Assembly: GCA_911728455.2 (NCBI GenBank)
Contig: OU452239.1
Span: forward strand, 2,488,300 to 2,552,299
Length of the DNA stretch: 64,000 bases
Reading direction: 5' to 3'
Source of the DNA: Marthasterias glacialis
Lineage: Eukaryota; Echinodermata; Asteroidea; Forcipulatida; Asteriidae
Shown in pieces: positions 55,101 to 60,481 of this stretch. Every line of letters starts with the position of its first letter. The first letter of the stretch is position 1. The notes below the pieces were generated by a model, which saw only the letters and a program-made list of their open reading frames with translations, did not search any database and was not told where the DNA came from. The translations under genes and the position numbers were made by a program.

Positions 55101-55900
55101 TCATTGGTTTTAGGTTAACTTGTGCTTAGCAGATTTGGTTCCTTCGCATTGTCTGCTCAGATTTGTGCTATGTGCAAATAATTGTGGTAGTAAGGGTTAC
55201 AGCATATCAGCTACCTAAAAGTAGGTTCGTTAGGTTTTCTAGTAGACTTGTATCTATTCTAGCCCTGTGTGCTTGTTCCATCCCTAAGAACTTTGTATTA
55301 GCTTTGGTAAGGCTTGCCACAGCGGTGCGTGATAACTGCTATGGTAGACTAGCCTGACAGATTTAAAGTAGGTACTTTAGGTACAAGTATGTTGGTTTAG
55401 TTTCCAGTAGACTTGGATCAAGTCTTAGTCCACCCCAAGGAACTTTACATTGGCTTTTGTTAAAAGTGGGCCACAGTGGTACAAGATACTGATATGATAG
55501 TCTAGCCTGAAAGTGTGATGAATTTAGATGAAGTAGTAAGTCAGACTTGAGTCAAGTCTAGTACGACCTAGTTTAGCCCAAATTCTCAGGTAAATAGTTC
55601 TTATTCCATCTTCACAACACTAGGAAAATAATCACTGATTTTATTTAAAGGAATTAAGCTTACATGTATTGTACTATTGAAATGGTGTAATGCTAAACTT
55701 CTTGAGTGTTTCATGTTTTAATGTATTCCATGTTTGCTGTTGCCCCTTTCAGTCAACTTCAGGAATCTGACTCGAGAACCCCCTCGGAGATCCACCTTCA
55801 AGAACTTCAGATGCGTAAGCTGGGCCACTACGATTACGACGGTAGCCACTATGGTGGAAGTCACTATGGTGGAAGTCAGCTTGACGGTAGTCGGTGCTGA
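19136..55900 (+). CDS. NCAM: NCAM/Fasciclin II-like cell adhesion molecule with LDLa insertion (main isoform)
   Basis: Exons: 19136-19187, 25183-25335, 26697-26852, 28330-28470, 29108-29248, 30889-31307, 32534-32708, 33968-34173, 35024-35117, 35370-35552, 36998-37102, 38523-38681, 39163-39285, 39740-39867, 40870-41101, 42335-42530, 43511-43609, optional 47202-47303, 53289-53336, 55753-55900. The frame stays open throughout: 2958 nt (985 aa) without and 3060 nt (1019 aa) with the optional exon. Order: signal peptide (1-17); Ig1 (VTC, YDC), Ig2 (LAC, YIC), Ig3 (FTC, YTC), Ig4 (FFC, YTC), Ig5 (MTC, YQC); FN3-1 interrupted by two LDLa modules (about 574-661); FN3-2; membrane helix about 836-858; juxtamembrane CYCTNKCGLTMCICVHMC, which closely resembles vertebrate NCAM, where cysteines there are palmitoylated. 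Five Ig plus two FN3 is the NCAM/Fas2 plan, for homophilic adhesion at neural and epithelial surfaces. Most borders are phase 1; Ig4, Ig5 and FN3-2 are each split at phase 0. Confidence 0.9.
19909..20703. mobile_element. Non-autonomous DNA transposon with 18-19 bp TIRs
   Basis: AATAGACCGATTGCGCGAC at 19909 is repeated inverted as GTCGCGCAATCGGTCTATT ending at 20703, giving an element of about 795 bp. GTAAAC and ACGTCA/CACGTGAC sequences next to both ends extend the symmetry loosely. The interior carries no recognisable transposase. Confidence 0.75.
21179..21356. mobile_element. MITE family 3 (CAGGCTTCGATCTTAA), copy 1
   Basis: Ends CAGGCTTCGATCTTAAG and TTAAGATCAAAGCCTG are inverted. The core has repeated GGGCATGCTGGCCAA units. 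Confidence 0.8.
21848..22025. repeat. Dispersed GGGCACC repeat, copy 1
   Basis: Contains GGCCTGTATGCTTC, AAGGGCAAGGGCACCAAGGC, CATTTCAAGGGCACCAGGGC and CTCCGTGAAGTTTCAGACCT. Related copies lie at about 23340-23520 (inverted), 24550-24725, 31420-31595, 37262-37408 (inverted) and 44208-44520. Family name unknown. Confidence 0.65.
22940..23060 (+). mobile_element. tRNA-derived SINE family 2, copy 1 (partial)
   Basis: An A-box-like TGCTCAGTGG segment and B-box GGTTCGAATCCC are followed by ACCTCAGACCTGGAGCCTTG. A second copy lies at 51888-52060. Confidence 0.65.
23772..23946. mobile_element. MITE family 3, copy 2, inverted
   Basis: The reverse complement of the copy at 21179-21356; it ends in TTAAGATCGAAGCCTG. 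Its right flank also matches the left flank of copy 1. Confidence 0.8.
24228..24406. mobile_element. MITE family 3, copy 3
   Basis: Same orientation and ends as copy 1 (CAGGCCTCGATCTTAAG ... TTAAGATCAAAGCCTG), without the shared flanks. Confidence 0.8.
25358..25597. mobile_element. Foldback element family 4, copy 1
   Basis: Long imperfect inverted arms: AAGATTATAGAGCGGCGAAG, AAAGATGGGGAACTGG and TTTCAGCAAGCAA on the left; TTGCTGAAATGG, CCAGAGTTCCCCATCTTT and CGGCGTTCTACAGTCTTT on the right. It begins only about 22 bp after the exon 2 donor at 25336. The second copy is at 36554-36805. Confidence 0.8.
25735..26225. repeat. Tandem repeat of about 85 bp, interrupted by a MITE
   Basis: Four to five imperfect units with AGTCTCC.GATTCC, ATCTACTCCGC.ATTGAG, TAAACAGC.G.ACAAGTT. 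The MITE at 26044-26182 sits inside a unit, which resumes at about 26180 with CATTCCCAGTCTACTTC. Confidence 0.75.
26044..26182. mobile_element. MITE family 1, copy 2
   Basis: Arms ATGGGAGACTTTGG + GGTGGCAGCAGACTTACC on the left and GGTAAGTCTGCTGCCACC + AAAAGTCTCCCAT on the right; the 18-bp inner arm is perfect. It is inserted into a tandem repeat. Confidence 0.85.
26261..26590 (+). mobile_element. tRNA-derived SINE family 1, copy 1
   Basis: A tRNA-like head with A-box region (GTAAAGCGCTCGCCTCTC) and B-box GGTTCGAGTCC, a roughly 250-bp unrelated body (GGTTTTCCTCCC, CAGGCTGTGCTC, CAATTCAGCTTCTCAGCTGC) and an (ATT)n tail. Full-length copies are also at 43772 and 53721. Confidence 0.85.
27122..27553. 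mobile_element. TIR element with TTAACCCTATCCTT ends
   Basis: The left end GTTTAACCCTATCCTTTTC pairs with the right end AAGGATAGGGTTAAC. Inside are inverted CCAACA/TGTTGG and GTTGTGT segments, a CA microsatellite (27250-27272) and a duplicated CAATCGGGGACC segment. Confidence 0.7.
27712..28010. repeat. Dispersed repeat of about 300 bp, copy 1 (intron 3)
   Basis: Shares with 31970-32262 the blocks ACATTTTGTTTC, ACAGTATGCACTC-like, GGGACAGATGGTG.TGAAT, CTGT.ATCCCC and CAGACCTTTGTC, and ends at TTCAGCTCA.TGG...GTAAGT. Same strand in both. Function unknown. Confidence 0.65.
28545..29030. repeat. Tandem repeat (GGATGATATTGAATGG family), introns 4
   Basis: Repeated blocks CATTCAAAACCACAG.GGAT, AATATTAAATGGTCAGACAG and TAGGAGGGTTGACTATTCTG. 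The same family is present in reverse orientation at 45595-46075. Confidence 0.8.
29249..29440. repeat. GTAAACAAG short repeat following exon 5 donor
   Basis: The donor region of exon 5 (CCAAG|GTAAACAAG) is echoed several times downstream (near 29276, 29333 and 29432) within a GTAAACAAGTTTGTAAACAA-rich tract, giving a series of donor-like sites. Confidence 0.7.
29525..30355. repeat. 104-bp tandem repeat, about 8 copies, intron 5
   Basis: Units start CAGTCCAACACCATTCAG and are nearly identical. Within each unit AGTCCAACA (2-10) pairs with TGTTGGACT (36-44), and CTGATTATG (45-53) pairs with CATAATCAG (79-87), giving two potential hairpins. Variants alternate GTTAGTG/ATTCGTG and GGCTGA/GCCTGA in a pattern of about 312 bp, suggesting higher-order amplification. 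Confidence 0.95.
31420..31595. repeat. Dispersed GGGCACC repeat, copy in intron 6
   Basis: Same blocks as at 21848 (AGGCCTGTATGCTTC, GGGCAAGGGCACCAAGGC, CAAGGGCACCAGGGC, GCCTCCGTGAAG). It is among the best-preserved copies in the window. Confidence 0.65.
31970..32262. repeat. Dispersed repeat of about 300 bp, copy 2 (intron 6)
   Basis: Second copy of the repeat at 27712-28010, about 70-75 percent identical by eye. Confidence 0.65.
32745..33084. mobile_element. TIR element (CAAGGAGCAAGTTCG ends), intron 7
   Basis: TCAAGGAGCAAGTTCGATCA with AGGACCGATGGTTAAC on the left pairs with GTTAACTATGGTCCTTG and AACGAACTTGCTCAAG on the right; about 340 bp. No transposase. Confidence 0.8.
33400..33545 (+). 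mobile_element. SINE-like tRNA-derived fragment
   Basis: CTGGTGGTCTAGGGGTTTG resembles an A-box region and GGTTATAATCCCACC a B-box. The following GTAGTCTGTGGATTCTTTTC is shared with sequence near 38480 and 43010. Confidence 0.5.
33555..33919. mobile_element. TTAAAGCCCC element, uninterrupted long form
   Basis: The left end TTAAAGCCCCAGTTCAACAT + TGGTAA pairs with the right end TTACCGATGTTGAGATTGGG + CTTTA. The body matches the element at 59042-59647 (GAAATATTTCAAGGAAAG, ATCTTTAAACCATGTAA) but lacks the insert found there. Confidence 0.75.
35615..35925. repeat. 45-bp tandem repeat, about 7 copies, between FN3 half and LDLa exons
   Basis: Units of CTTCCTTACCATAGGCGACT + TTAGTCGACTGCACTCATACC. 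Each unit contains a pyrimidine run then CATAG|G, resembling a 3' splice site. It begins about 65 bp after the donor at 35552. A single diverged unit fragment (CTGCACTCATACCCCCTC) recurs at 37230. Confidence 0.9.
36413..36512. repeat. Short palindrome
   Basis: GGGTAACTCTGGGTTGAACC pairs with GGTTCAACCCCAAGTTACC around a short loop that itself contains TGTAACCCC and GAGGTTACA. Confidence 0.65.
36554..36805. mobile_element. Foldback element family 4, copy 2
   Basis: AAGATTATAGAGAGCCGTAG + GCGCAAGATGGAGAACTGG on the left, and CCAGAGTTCCCCATCTTGCG + CCTACGGCGCTCTGTAATCTT on the right; CCATTTCGGCAA pairs with TTGCCGAAATGG. It lies about 190 bp before the LDLa-1 exon. Confidence 0.85.
36998..37102 (+). 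CDS. LDLa module 1 exon, inserted in FN3-1
   Basis: A 105-nt exon (acceptor CCCACAG, donor GTAAGT), phase 1 on both sides. It codes one complete LDL-receptor class A repeat with six cysteines in the usual spacing, ending in RCDGLMDCLDNSDEINC, which includes the acidic calcium-cage residues D..D..SDE. LDLa repeats are calcium-stabilised ligand-binding modules. Because the exon is symmetric and divisible by three, it can be included or skipped without a frameshift. It sits between the two exons that code the halves of the first FN3 domain. Confidence 0.88.
37413..37562. mobile_element. MITE with AATGGTATTCTTGAAATAAG ends
   Basis: The left end AATGGTATTCTTGAAATAAG + AA pairs with the right end TTCTTATTTCAAGAACACCA + TTTT; about 150 bp, between the two LDLa exons. 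Confidence 0.8.
37862..37990. mobile_element. MITE with GGATTTCACAAAG ends
   Basis: The left end GGCGGATTTCACAAAGCACT + AGGACTAGTC pairs with the right end GACTAGTTTTGTGAAATCCA + CCCC. The core has repeated GGACTAGTC/TAGGAC units. Related ends occur at 12217-12355. Confidence 0.8.
38257..38350 (+). mobile_element. tRNA-like SINE head
   Basis: GGATAGCTCAGTTGGTAGAG is a clear A-box region and GGTCCCAATCCCG a B-box-like match at normal tRNA spacing. TTTGTCTTTGCTC follows, so this is a SINE head and not a tRNA gene; the 3' acceptor stem does not pair. Confidence 0.65.
38405..38512 (+). mobile_element. SINE-like fragment just upstream of LDLa-2 exon
   Basis: GTGGTCTGGTGGTTAAAACA resembles an A-box region and GAGTTCGAATCCAATCC a B-box. 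It ends only about 10 bp before the LDLa-2 acceptor, so it may supply the pyrimidine tract. Confidence 0.55.
38523..38681 (+). CDS. LDLa module 2 exon, inserted in FN3-1
   Basis: A 159-nt phase 1-1 exon (acceptor CCATAG, donor GTAAGC) coding a second six-cysteine LDLa-type repeat: cysteines in DDDCPG, FKC, NPC, YVC, SDC and ESC, with an acidic DGADESEE calcium-site region. It is longer than module 1 because of extra residues between cysteines two and three, plus a short spacer after the last cysteine. The two modules are clearly diverged, so they are not a recent tandem duplication. Confidence 0.85.
   Translation: MLMMIAQEASNARSEMAALTHASLWPTSVINSVTVSTGLMNLKSPVTPSIDP
39366..39540. mobile_element. 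MITE family 2, copy 2
   Basis: CTAGCACTGCTCGTTTATGG + TTTTACACCACC at left; GGTGTAAACGCCCATGAGCA + CCTGCTCGGATTAGTC at right. Confidence 0.8.
39955..40520. repeat. Degenerate tandem repeat, about 125 bp unit, 4 copies, intron 14
   Basis: Units with GAAGAGTGGAGACAGAGACC, TGACTGCCCGAGACCAAGAC and ACCAATC.TCAGACCCAAAGC. It is purine-rich on the plus strand and accounts for a long minus-strand open frame that is not a gene. Confidence 0.85.
41131..41275. mobile_element. TIR element with CAGCGTAGCCA ends
   Basis: ACAGCAGCGTAGCCAGGATT at left and TTTGGCTACGCTGCTTGT at right, flanking long G and C runs. It is the complete relative of the C-rich repeat at 2790-3015 and lies 30 bp after the exon 15 donor. 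Confidence 0.75.
42068..42295. repeat. Dispersed repeat, inverted partner of 49985-50205
   Basis: Contains GTCGCCAGACACACAAGGCC, CAGTAAGCCACTC, GGCCGTTGCCACCTACTCCT, GGTTACCCCC and GCCTGGCTGGTAGAGCAGAA. The reverse complement of most of this is at 49985-50205. It ends about 40 bp before the transmembrane exon. Confidence 0.85.
43063..43276. mobile_element. MITE family 2, copy 3
   Basis: GACTAATTCGAGCAGCTCGT + TCATGGGC.TTTACACCACCGC at left, and AACGAGCGCTGCTCGAATTA at right. Confidence 0.85.
43772..44108 (+). mobile_element. tRNA-derived SINE family 1, copy 2
   Basis: GTAAAGCGCTCGCCTCTCAC and GGTTCGATTCG head, shared body, CCTCCCAAAATATT then an (ATT)n tail. Confidence 0.85.
44109..45594. 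other. Intron 17, no gene seen
   Basis: A GGGCACC-type dispersed repeat at 44208-44520, a G-rich tract at 44699-44718 and unique AT-rich sequence. No exon recognised. Confidence 0.5.
45595..46075. repeat. Tandem repeat, reverse partner of 28545-29030, 4 copies
   Basis: Units of CCTCCTACTGTCTGACCATT + CAATATCATCCGCGGTGATT + TTGAATGATA, with ACTATGCCAGCC and TATCATGTTGTGAATG. Period about 118 bp. Confidence 0.85.
47202..47303 (+). CDS. Candidate cytoplasmic cassette exon of the NCAM-like gene
   Basis: Acceptor after a pyrimidine tract (CCCCCTTCACAG), donor GTTGGT (also used after the Ig3/Ig4 exon at 31307). The exon is 102 nt, phase 2-2, and reads open in the cytoplasmic frame: SSQYQSLHTSRFADDRW... 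...YEADRLMQ. Being divisible by three, it can be skipped. The peptide is hydrophilic and rich in S, Y and charged residues, as expected for a signalling tail. I recognise no named domain. Confidence 0.65.
47335..48100. repeat. Minisatellite of ATCCAGGTTGATGGTTAGCT, just after the cassette exon
   Basis: About 30 imperfect copies of a roughly 20-bp unit, decaying toward the right, with longer units containing TTGATCAATGTTCTAAGCTG. It starts about 30 bp after the donor of the cassette exon at 47303. Confidence 0.85.
48210..48270. repeat. Single degenerate unit of the 104-bp repeat family
   Basis: CAGTAACTCAACTCCTAAAT, TTGGACTCTGAT and GGTATGCCTGA match the units at 29525-30355. Confidence 0.65.
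48965..49222. repeat. 60-bp tandem repeat, 4 copies
   Basis: Units of CTGAAAGCTCACTGATTCTA + AAGTTCATACCAGTACCAAT + CCTCCAGAGAAATATTTCC, highly similar to one another. Confidence 0.9.
49985..50205. repeat. Dispersed repeat, inverted partner of 42068-42295
   Basis: Contains TTGCTCTACCAGCCAGGCTT, GGGGTAACCC, CAGCCCCAGGAGTAGGTGGC, ACTGGCCTTG and TGTCTGGCGACTTCC. The preceding 49840-49980 (CTCCCTGGGGAGTATACAGC, ACCCATTTATACCCCTGGGT) looks like part of the same or an adjoining repeat. Confidence 0.85.
50700..50870. mobile_element. Short inverted-repeat element (GTGCTTAGCA ends)
   Basis: AGAAAGTGCTTAGCACAGAA at left pairs loosely with TTTGCTAAGCACTAATTTCT at right, around GTTACCAGCCAAAAT. Similar blocks recur at about 55045-55145. 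It ends close to the start of the tail B exon region. Confidence 0.5.
50961..51168 (+). CDS. Candidate alternative terminal exon (tail B) of the NCAM-like gene
   Basis: Acceptor CATCCTTAG after a long pyrimidine-rich run; the exon accepts phase 2, matching the donors at 43609 and 47303. It reads 69 codons to the TAA at 51166-51168: NGLALADLPTVHPIYGD, then a stretch rich in Y, S and P, then a charged end (EKAELERDLNAIFS). Using it after 43609 gives 2970 nt, a multiple of three. The protein would end here instead of at 55900. There is no recognised domain and no clear C-terminal PDZ ligand. Confidence 0.6.
51888..52060 (+). mobile_element. tRNA-derived SINE family 2, copy 2
   Basis: GGTTGGCACAGTGGTTCTCG head, B-box GGTTCAAATCCC, then ACCTCAGACCTGGAGCCTTG and GGGTTTTCCC. 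It matches 22940-23060. Confidence 0.7.
53289..53336 (+). CDS. Small cytoplasmic exon of the NCAM-like gene
   Basis: A 48-nt exon between TTGGTCCAG and GTACGT, phase 2-2. It codes YEDYEWFSKSRPPVAL, a tyrosine- and acid-rich stretch with a dipeptide PP. It joins in frame to upstream donors at 43609 or 47303 and to the downstream exon at 55753 (or 60439). Confidence 0.7.
53721..54040 (+). mobile_element. tRNA-derived SINE family 1, copy 3
   Basis: GGGTGGCGTGTGCGTAAAGT head, degenerate B-box GGTTTGCATCC, and the full shared body ending at TTAGCCTCCC. The A/T tail is short, and the B-box mismatch suggests an inactive copy. Confidence 0.85.
54288..54600. repeat. 104-bp repeat family, second locus, 3 copies
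   Basis: Same unit and orientation as 29525-30355 (CCAACACCATTCAGTAACTC, GTTGGACTCTGATTATGG, AAGCATAATCAGTTTACTAG), with a deletion of part of the middle unit. Confidence 0.95.
55753..55900 (+). CDS. Terminal exon (tail A) of the NCAM-like gene
   Basis: Acceptor CCCCTTTCAG; it completes a codon left at phase 2 by the exon ending at 53336. It codes QLQESDSRTPSEIHLQELQ, then a short glycine/tyrosine/histidine repeat (DGSHYGGSHYGGSQLDGS), ending in Arg-Cys and TGA at 55898-55900. With this exon the whole gene sums to a multiple of three. The HYGGS units look like a small in-frame tandem duplication. Confidence 0.75.
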
Positions 55901-57300
55901 AACCATGGCTCTGTAGTTCCTGCTGTGTGAAACTCACCAGTTCCTTATAGTTAAGTTCTTAAGATGGTGACTTTAGTCTTTTTACAAACTTTTTGTAACA
56001 TTTATAGAAGAATATGGAAGTGTTTTGCAGGCATGCAACTTTTCAGCTGATCGGCTGATTTCTCCCTTTTTTTTTTTTCTTTTTTCCAAATTTGTGGCTT
56101 GGGCTGTGGCTGTTGCTAAGGGCGTCCTATGCTTCAGTGCTTGTTGCTATGATGATCAAGCCATAACCACTAATTCAAACACGGGCCATAGTGTCATGAA
56201 AACTGGAAAACAGTCACGAAATTTAAGTGTGGTTGACCATTTCCTTTTTTTTTTTTTTTTGCGCAATTACAGAATTGCATGTCTGTACTAGAGACATGAG
56301 AGAGGTTGCGTGACCCCGGGAAAAGTTCATTTTGCAGCCATGTTGGGTCCAGCCATGTACAAACTCAATGTCGTCTGCTGAATGATTTCCAGCGTCTGTT
56401 TGTGCATGCAGCATTAGAAAAAGGTCTCGAGTGATATCACTTGAAACCTCTCTATATGATTACCCCCCCCCCAAAAAAAAAAATTCACCAACCTTTGTCG
56501 ATTTTACACTTCCCTTAAGCTGACCTCAGGTCGACCTTGAGATGGCACATAACAGTCCTTTTCAGGATGATGCTGTGCCTGAGTTAAGACGGTCGAGAAG
56601 ATATCAGTCACCGATTGTTTGTGACCTGAGATTAACTTTGGTGATGTCAGGACAATCGGCATCAATCGCCGTCAGAAAAAAAATCAACATTCGCAAGGGT
56701 GGACAAATCTAACTTTTGCGACGTGTTCCTGACGCTTGTTCCAAGACATTCACTTGCTTTTTAAGTAATAGTGACTTGAGCGTAAATTTTTTGCTTGATC
56801 CTGACAGTTCTGTCGCAGCGCAAGCAAAACCTAGTTTGACCTGAGGCCGGCTAAGGCAGCACCTGGGCACGTACCCGCTTTGCCCACCCCATAGCTCTGT
56901 CATCTCATCAAGATGAAATTCAATCAGACTTTTTTAAGGGGTAAAAATGAATCTCTAATTTTACCTCAAACTTTAGAAGACAAATATTGAATGCTTCCAT
57001 TAAATCTAAGTGGTTGTTTCTCCAAGATTGTGGACAGTACTGTTGGCTACCGTACGTAGCTTTTGTATATGTATATATTATTGAATGTTTGATATCCAAT
57101 TATGAACAAATGGAGGTTTTTAAGAGCAAGAAAGTCACCAAGTGTACTTGGCACTCTATTCATCAGTAGAGACATATTTATATTCTCAAAAAAGATTCAG
57201 TCCAATCTGTGTTCAAATCCTGCCTTATTTGGGGAAAGTATTTTAATTCTAATCATTCAGGACATATGTATTCATTCCAATCCTTCTAATTTTCTAGAAA
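55901..57300. other. Likely 3' UTR or intron beyond tail A
   Basis: After the stop at 55900 there is AT-rich sequence, one MITE (56299-56455), a G-quiet C run at 56463-56471 and ATTAAA near 56997. No exon recognised. Whether this is 3' UTR or intron depends on use of the exon at 60439. Confidence 0.4.
56299..56455. mobile_element. MITE family 5 (AGAGAGGTT), copy 1
   Basis: AGAGAGGTTGCGTGACCCCG at left and GAAACCTCTCT at right; the core includes CCATGTTGGGTCCAGCCATG and CATTAGAAAAAGGTCTCG. Confidence 0.85.
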
Positions 57301-58160
57301 CAGCATTAAAGGGTTGGTACATCGATGGTTTTTGGAAGAGTACATTCATTCCAATCATTGTTTTCAAGAAACGTAAAGGGATGGTAAATTGGAAGAGTAC
57401 ATTCATCCCAATCCTCTAGTTTTTAAGAAACATCATAAAGGGATGGTACATCATTGGTTATTGGAAGAGTACATTCATTCCAATCCTCTAGTTTTTAAGA
57501 AACATATCATAAAGGGATGGTACATCAATGGTTATTGGAAGAGTACGTCCATTCCAATCCTCTAGTTTTCAAGAAACATATCATAAAGGGATGGTAAATC
57601 AATGGTTATTGGAAGAGTACATTCATTCCAATCCTCTGGTTTTCAAGAAACATAAAATAAAGGGTTGGTACATCGTTGGTTATTGGAAGAGTACATTCAT
57701 TCCAATCCTCTAGTTTAAAAAAAAACATTTCATAAAGGGATGGTACATCATTGGTTATTGAAAGAGTACATTCATTCCAATCCTCTAGTTTAAAAAAAAA
57801 CATATCAAAAAGGGATGGTACATCGTTGGTTATTGGAACAGTGCATTCATTCCAATCCTTTAACTTTTAAGAAATGTAAAGAGATGGTACATTATTGGTT
57901 ATTGGAAGAGTATATTCTTTCCAATACTCAAGTTTTCAAGAAATATATCATAAAGGGATGGTACATCGTTGGTTATTGAAAGAGTACATTCATTCCAATC
58001 CTCTAGCTTTTAAGAAATATATCATAAAGGGATGTTACATTGGTTATTGGAAGAGTACATTCATTCCAATCCTCTAGTTTTCAAGAAACATATCATAAAG
58101 GGATGGTAGATTATTGGTTATCGGAGGAGTACATTCATTCCAATCATCTAGTTTATATGT
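57300..58160. repeat. 74-bp tandem repeat, about 11 copies
   Basis: Units of TTATTGGAAGAGTACATTCA + TTCCAATCCTCTAGTTTTCA + AGAAACATATCATAAAGGGA + TGGTACATC. The spacing is 74 bp between successive well-preserved units (57468, 57542, 57616), with shortened units on both sides. Confidence 0.95.
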
Positions 58161-59041
58161 ACATATATGCATAGGGAATTAATTGTTTTCAGAAGACATA
58201 TATTCTTTCCAATTCTCATGTACTCAAGAATTATCACAAAGCGACAAGTACATAAATGTCTGCAAAATACACACTACAAAAACAATGATCGTAACTTTGC
58301 CCATATGATCATTTGCATAAGTCATTCACACTCTAGCTTGTATATGTTAAAGGTGAGATTTTGGATAGATCAAAATGTGCTGTGTCACCTTGAAAGTGCA
58401 CCTTTAAATTTTCAGATAGGGGTATTTAATTTTTTTTAAATTTTTTCATTGATGACATTTTCTTGTGATGACCAAAAAGTGGATGTCTTTTTTAGACGGT
58501 GTATGTAAATATCAACTGGATGTATTCGGATGTTTTACAGGTATTTTTAAAAAGAAAAAATCTGGCACTTGATTTGTAAATAACTAATTTTGATGCCGCT
58601 AGTTTTTAAGCACTGATGTATACTATTGCTGCAAGTAGTTCGTTTGTGTTAGAGAATTTGTACATAAATCGTTTTAAATCAGTAATTTTTTTAATCAGAA
58701 ACTGAGAACAATTATGTCGTAAAAGCATTCGCGTTTTTATTCTTTTCATTTATTTGTTGATTTTTGTTTGTTTTTGAAGGCCAGCATGTAGTGGAAATTT
58801 CACGCGAACACTTTAGAAAAAAGAACATGTCAGAATTAGAAGAGTTGTTAGCAGTGATTATTGTTATCAGTGAAACTGAATTTCATTTCTGTTTTTATGG
58901 TGGTTATTGGATTCCTTTTTTTTATGTGTTTCATATTAATTAGTACAGTACTTGTTTATTTAAGCTTTTAAAAAAGGCCGCAGAACCAAAAAATATTAAG
59001 ATTTTTCAACCAAAAGTACTAAAAAGATGTTTGCATGACCG
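58161..59041. other. AT-rich, no gene seen
   Basis: Unique AT-rich sequence resembling a long 3' UTR or intron; no coding signal. Confidence 0.4.
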
Positions 59042-59647
59042 TTAAAGCATCGAGGCCAACATTGGTAGGTGTTAAAGACCAGAAACTGCACTTTGTGTGA
59101 CCCAACATATATTGATAAACATGAAATAACCCTGTCAAGTTTTAAGCTCAATCGGAATCAGAGTCACGAGGAATAGCGAAAATCACATCACTGTTTTCAA
59201 ACATCGAGTTTTAGACTTGTCAGATCAGAACTGTTTTACTCGTTTCTCAAAAACTATAACATTTCAAGCAAAAATATTTCAAGGGAAGCTTTCCACCATG
59301 ACCATCTTTAAATCGTGTAACACCCGTTTCAGACTGGCGCTGCAGAGTCGCGCCGAACCAAGTAGATTAGGACCGACTCTACATTTCGGTTTTAGACGGG
59401 CGAACATAAATTTGCATAAGGCTCGGCTCGTGGCAAGATCGACGTCTGAACCCAAGACGCTCCAGAATTGTTCCAACCAACTGCAACAGGCGATCTTTTG
59501 ACTTCTGGCGACTGCCTTTTCATGTTTTTAATTCAGTAATTTGGTTCGGCACGACTCTGGAGCACCAGTCTGAAACGGGTATAAGTTATGTGTAAATTTG
59601 TGATCATTTTGATTTTCAGTCTTACCAATGTTGTGCAGGTGCTTTAA
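59042..59647. mobile_element. TTAAAGC element carrying a nested MITE
   Basis: The left end TTAAAGCATCGAGGCCAACA + TTGGTA pairs with the right end TACCAATGTTGTGCAGGTGC + TTTAA. The body matches 33555-33919 up to ATCTTTAAATCGTGTAA, where another element is inserted. Confidence 0.8.
59319..59583. mobile_element. Nested MITE with ACCCGTTTCAGACTGG ends
   Basis: The left arm ACACCCGTTTCAGACTGGCG + CTGCAGAGTCGCGCCGAACCA is matched almost perfectly by the inverted right arm (TGGTTCGGCACGACTCTGGA + GCACCAGTCTGAAACGGGTAT), about 41 bp. It is inserted into the element at 59042-59647. Confidence 0.9.
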
Positions 59648-60273
59648 GTTTTGCAGTGAATTTGGAGAGGAAAATTATCTTTCTCTCAGGTGGCTAGATT
59701 TACATGTATTCAGAACCAATCAAGCATAATATTCGTCCTATTTTAAAGATGCTTGGTCCCATTTTAGGCGGATTTGACCCCAAAGTTTAGATTTAAATTT
59801 TGAATAGCTATTTTTCTAGATTAAAAAAAAGTTATTAGCTTTCAATGAAGGTATACCACAAAAAAGTTCGCCAGTGATTAGTGGTAGTTTATTAAAAACT
59901 ACAAATGAATTACTGTCGGGATCTCAAAATAATTTGGGTCCAATTTAGCCATATACAAACTATTTTACATGTTTGTATTTTGTGCATATGCCAGCATCAT
60001 CTGTCAAAAATCGTTAAAAATTAAAAATTCTGTTGAAAATAAGGCCATGCAACGTTAATCTGATTGTTTGGGAAGCAAGTGCTCTTAAAATGTAAAAGAG
60101 TGAAAAACTCACTCTCGAGACCGAGTGGTGTGAATTTGGTCCCTGCCTGACATTGTGCATTTTTGAGTGGCAAGATTCACCTACATGTATTCTGTCATTA
60201 TCCATGCCTACAAAATGATCAGTAATTATCGGTAATTTTTGAAATCAAGTGAAGATTTTGATATCAATTTTGT

Positions 60274-60279
60274 AATAAA
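60274..60279 (+). terminator. Candidate poly(A) signal AATAAA
   Basis: AATAAA in TTTTGTAATAAAACTTTTG, 4.4 kb after the tail A stop, in a stretch free of recognised repeats. Another AATAAA lies inside the 74-bp repeat at about 57658. Which is used is unknown. Confidence 0.3.
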
Positions 60280-60438
60280 ACTTTTGATGGTAAAAAGAAA
60301 CGGAGTGTGGTGTACAATTTCTTTTGAGCAAAAGGTGTTTCTGTGGTCAGATCCACAGTCAACACGCAGAAGCTAGATACACCTGTTGGACATCACTTCA
60401 ATCTACCTAATCACTCTATTTCTAACATGATTTTACAG

Positions 60439-60481
60439 GGCATCGAGGCACGAGGTAACAACAGAGAAACTATTCGTCTGA
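60439..60481 (+). CDS. Possible further alternative terminal exon (tail C)
   Basis: The sequence ATTTCTAACATGATTTTACAG is a good branch-point-like and acceptor sequence. Spliced to the phase-2 donor at 53336 it would read ASRHEVTTEKLFV and stop at 60479-60481. The hydrophobic end (LFV) resembles a class II PDZ ligand, and Drosophila Fas2 is known to bind PDZ proteins through its C-terminus. At 14 codons a chance frame match is quite possible, so this is a candidate only. Confidence 0.35.
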
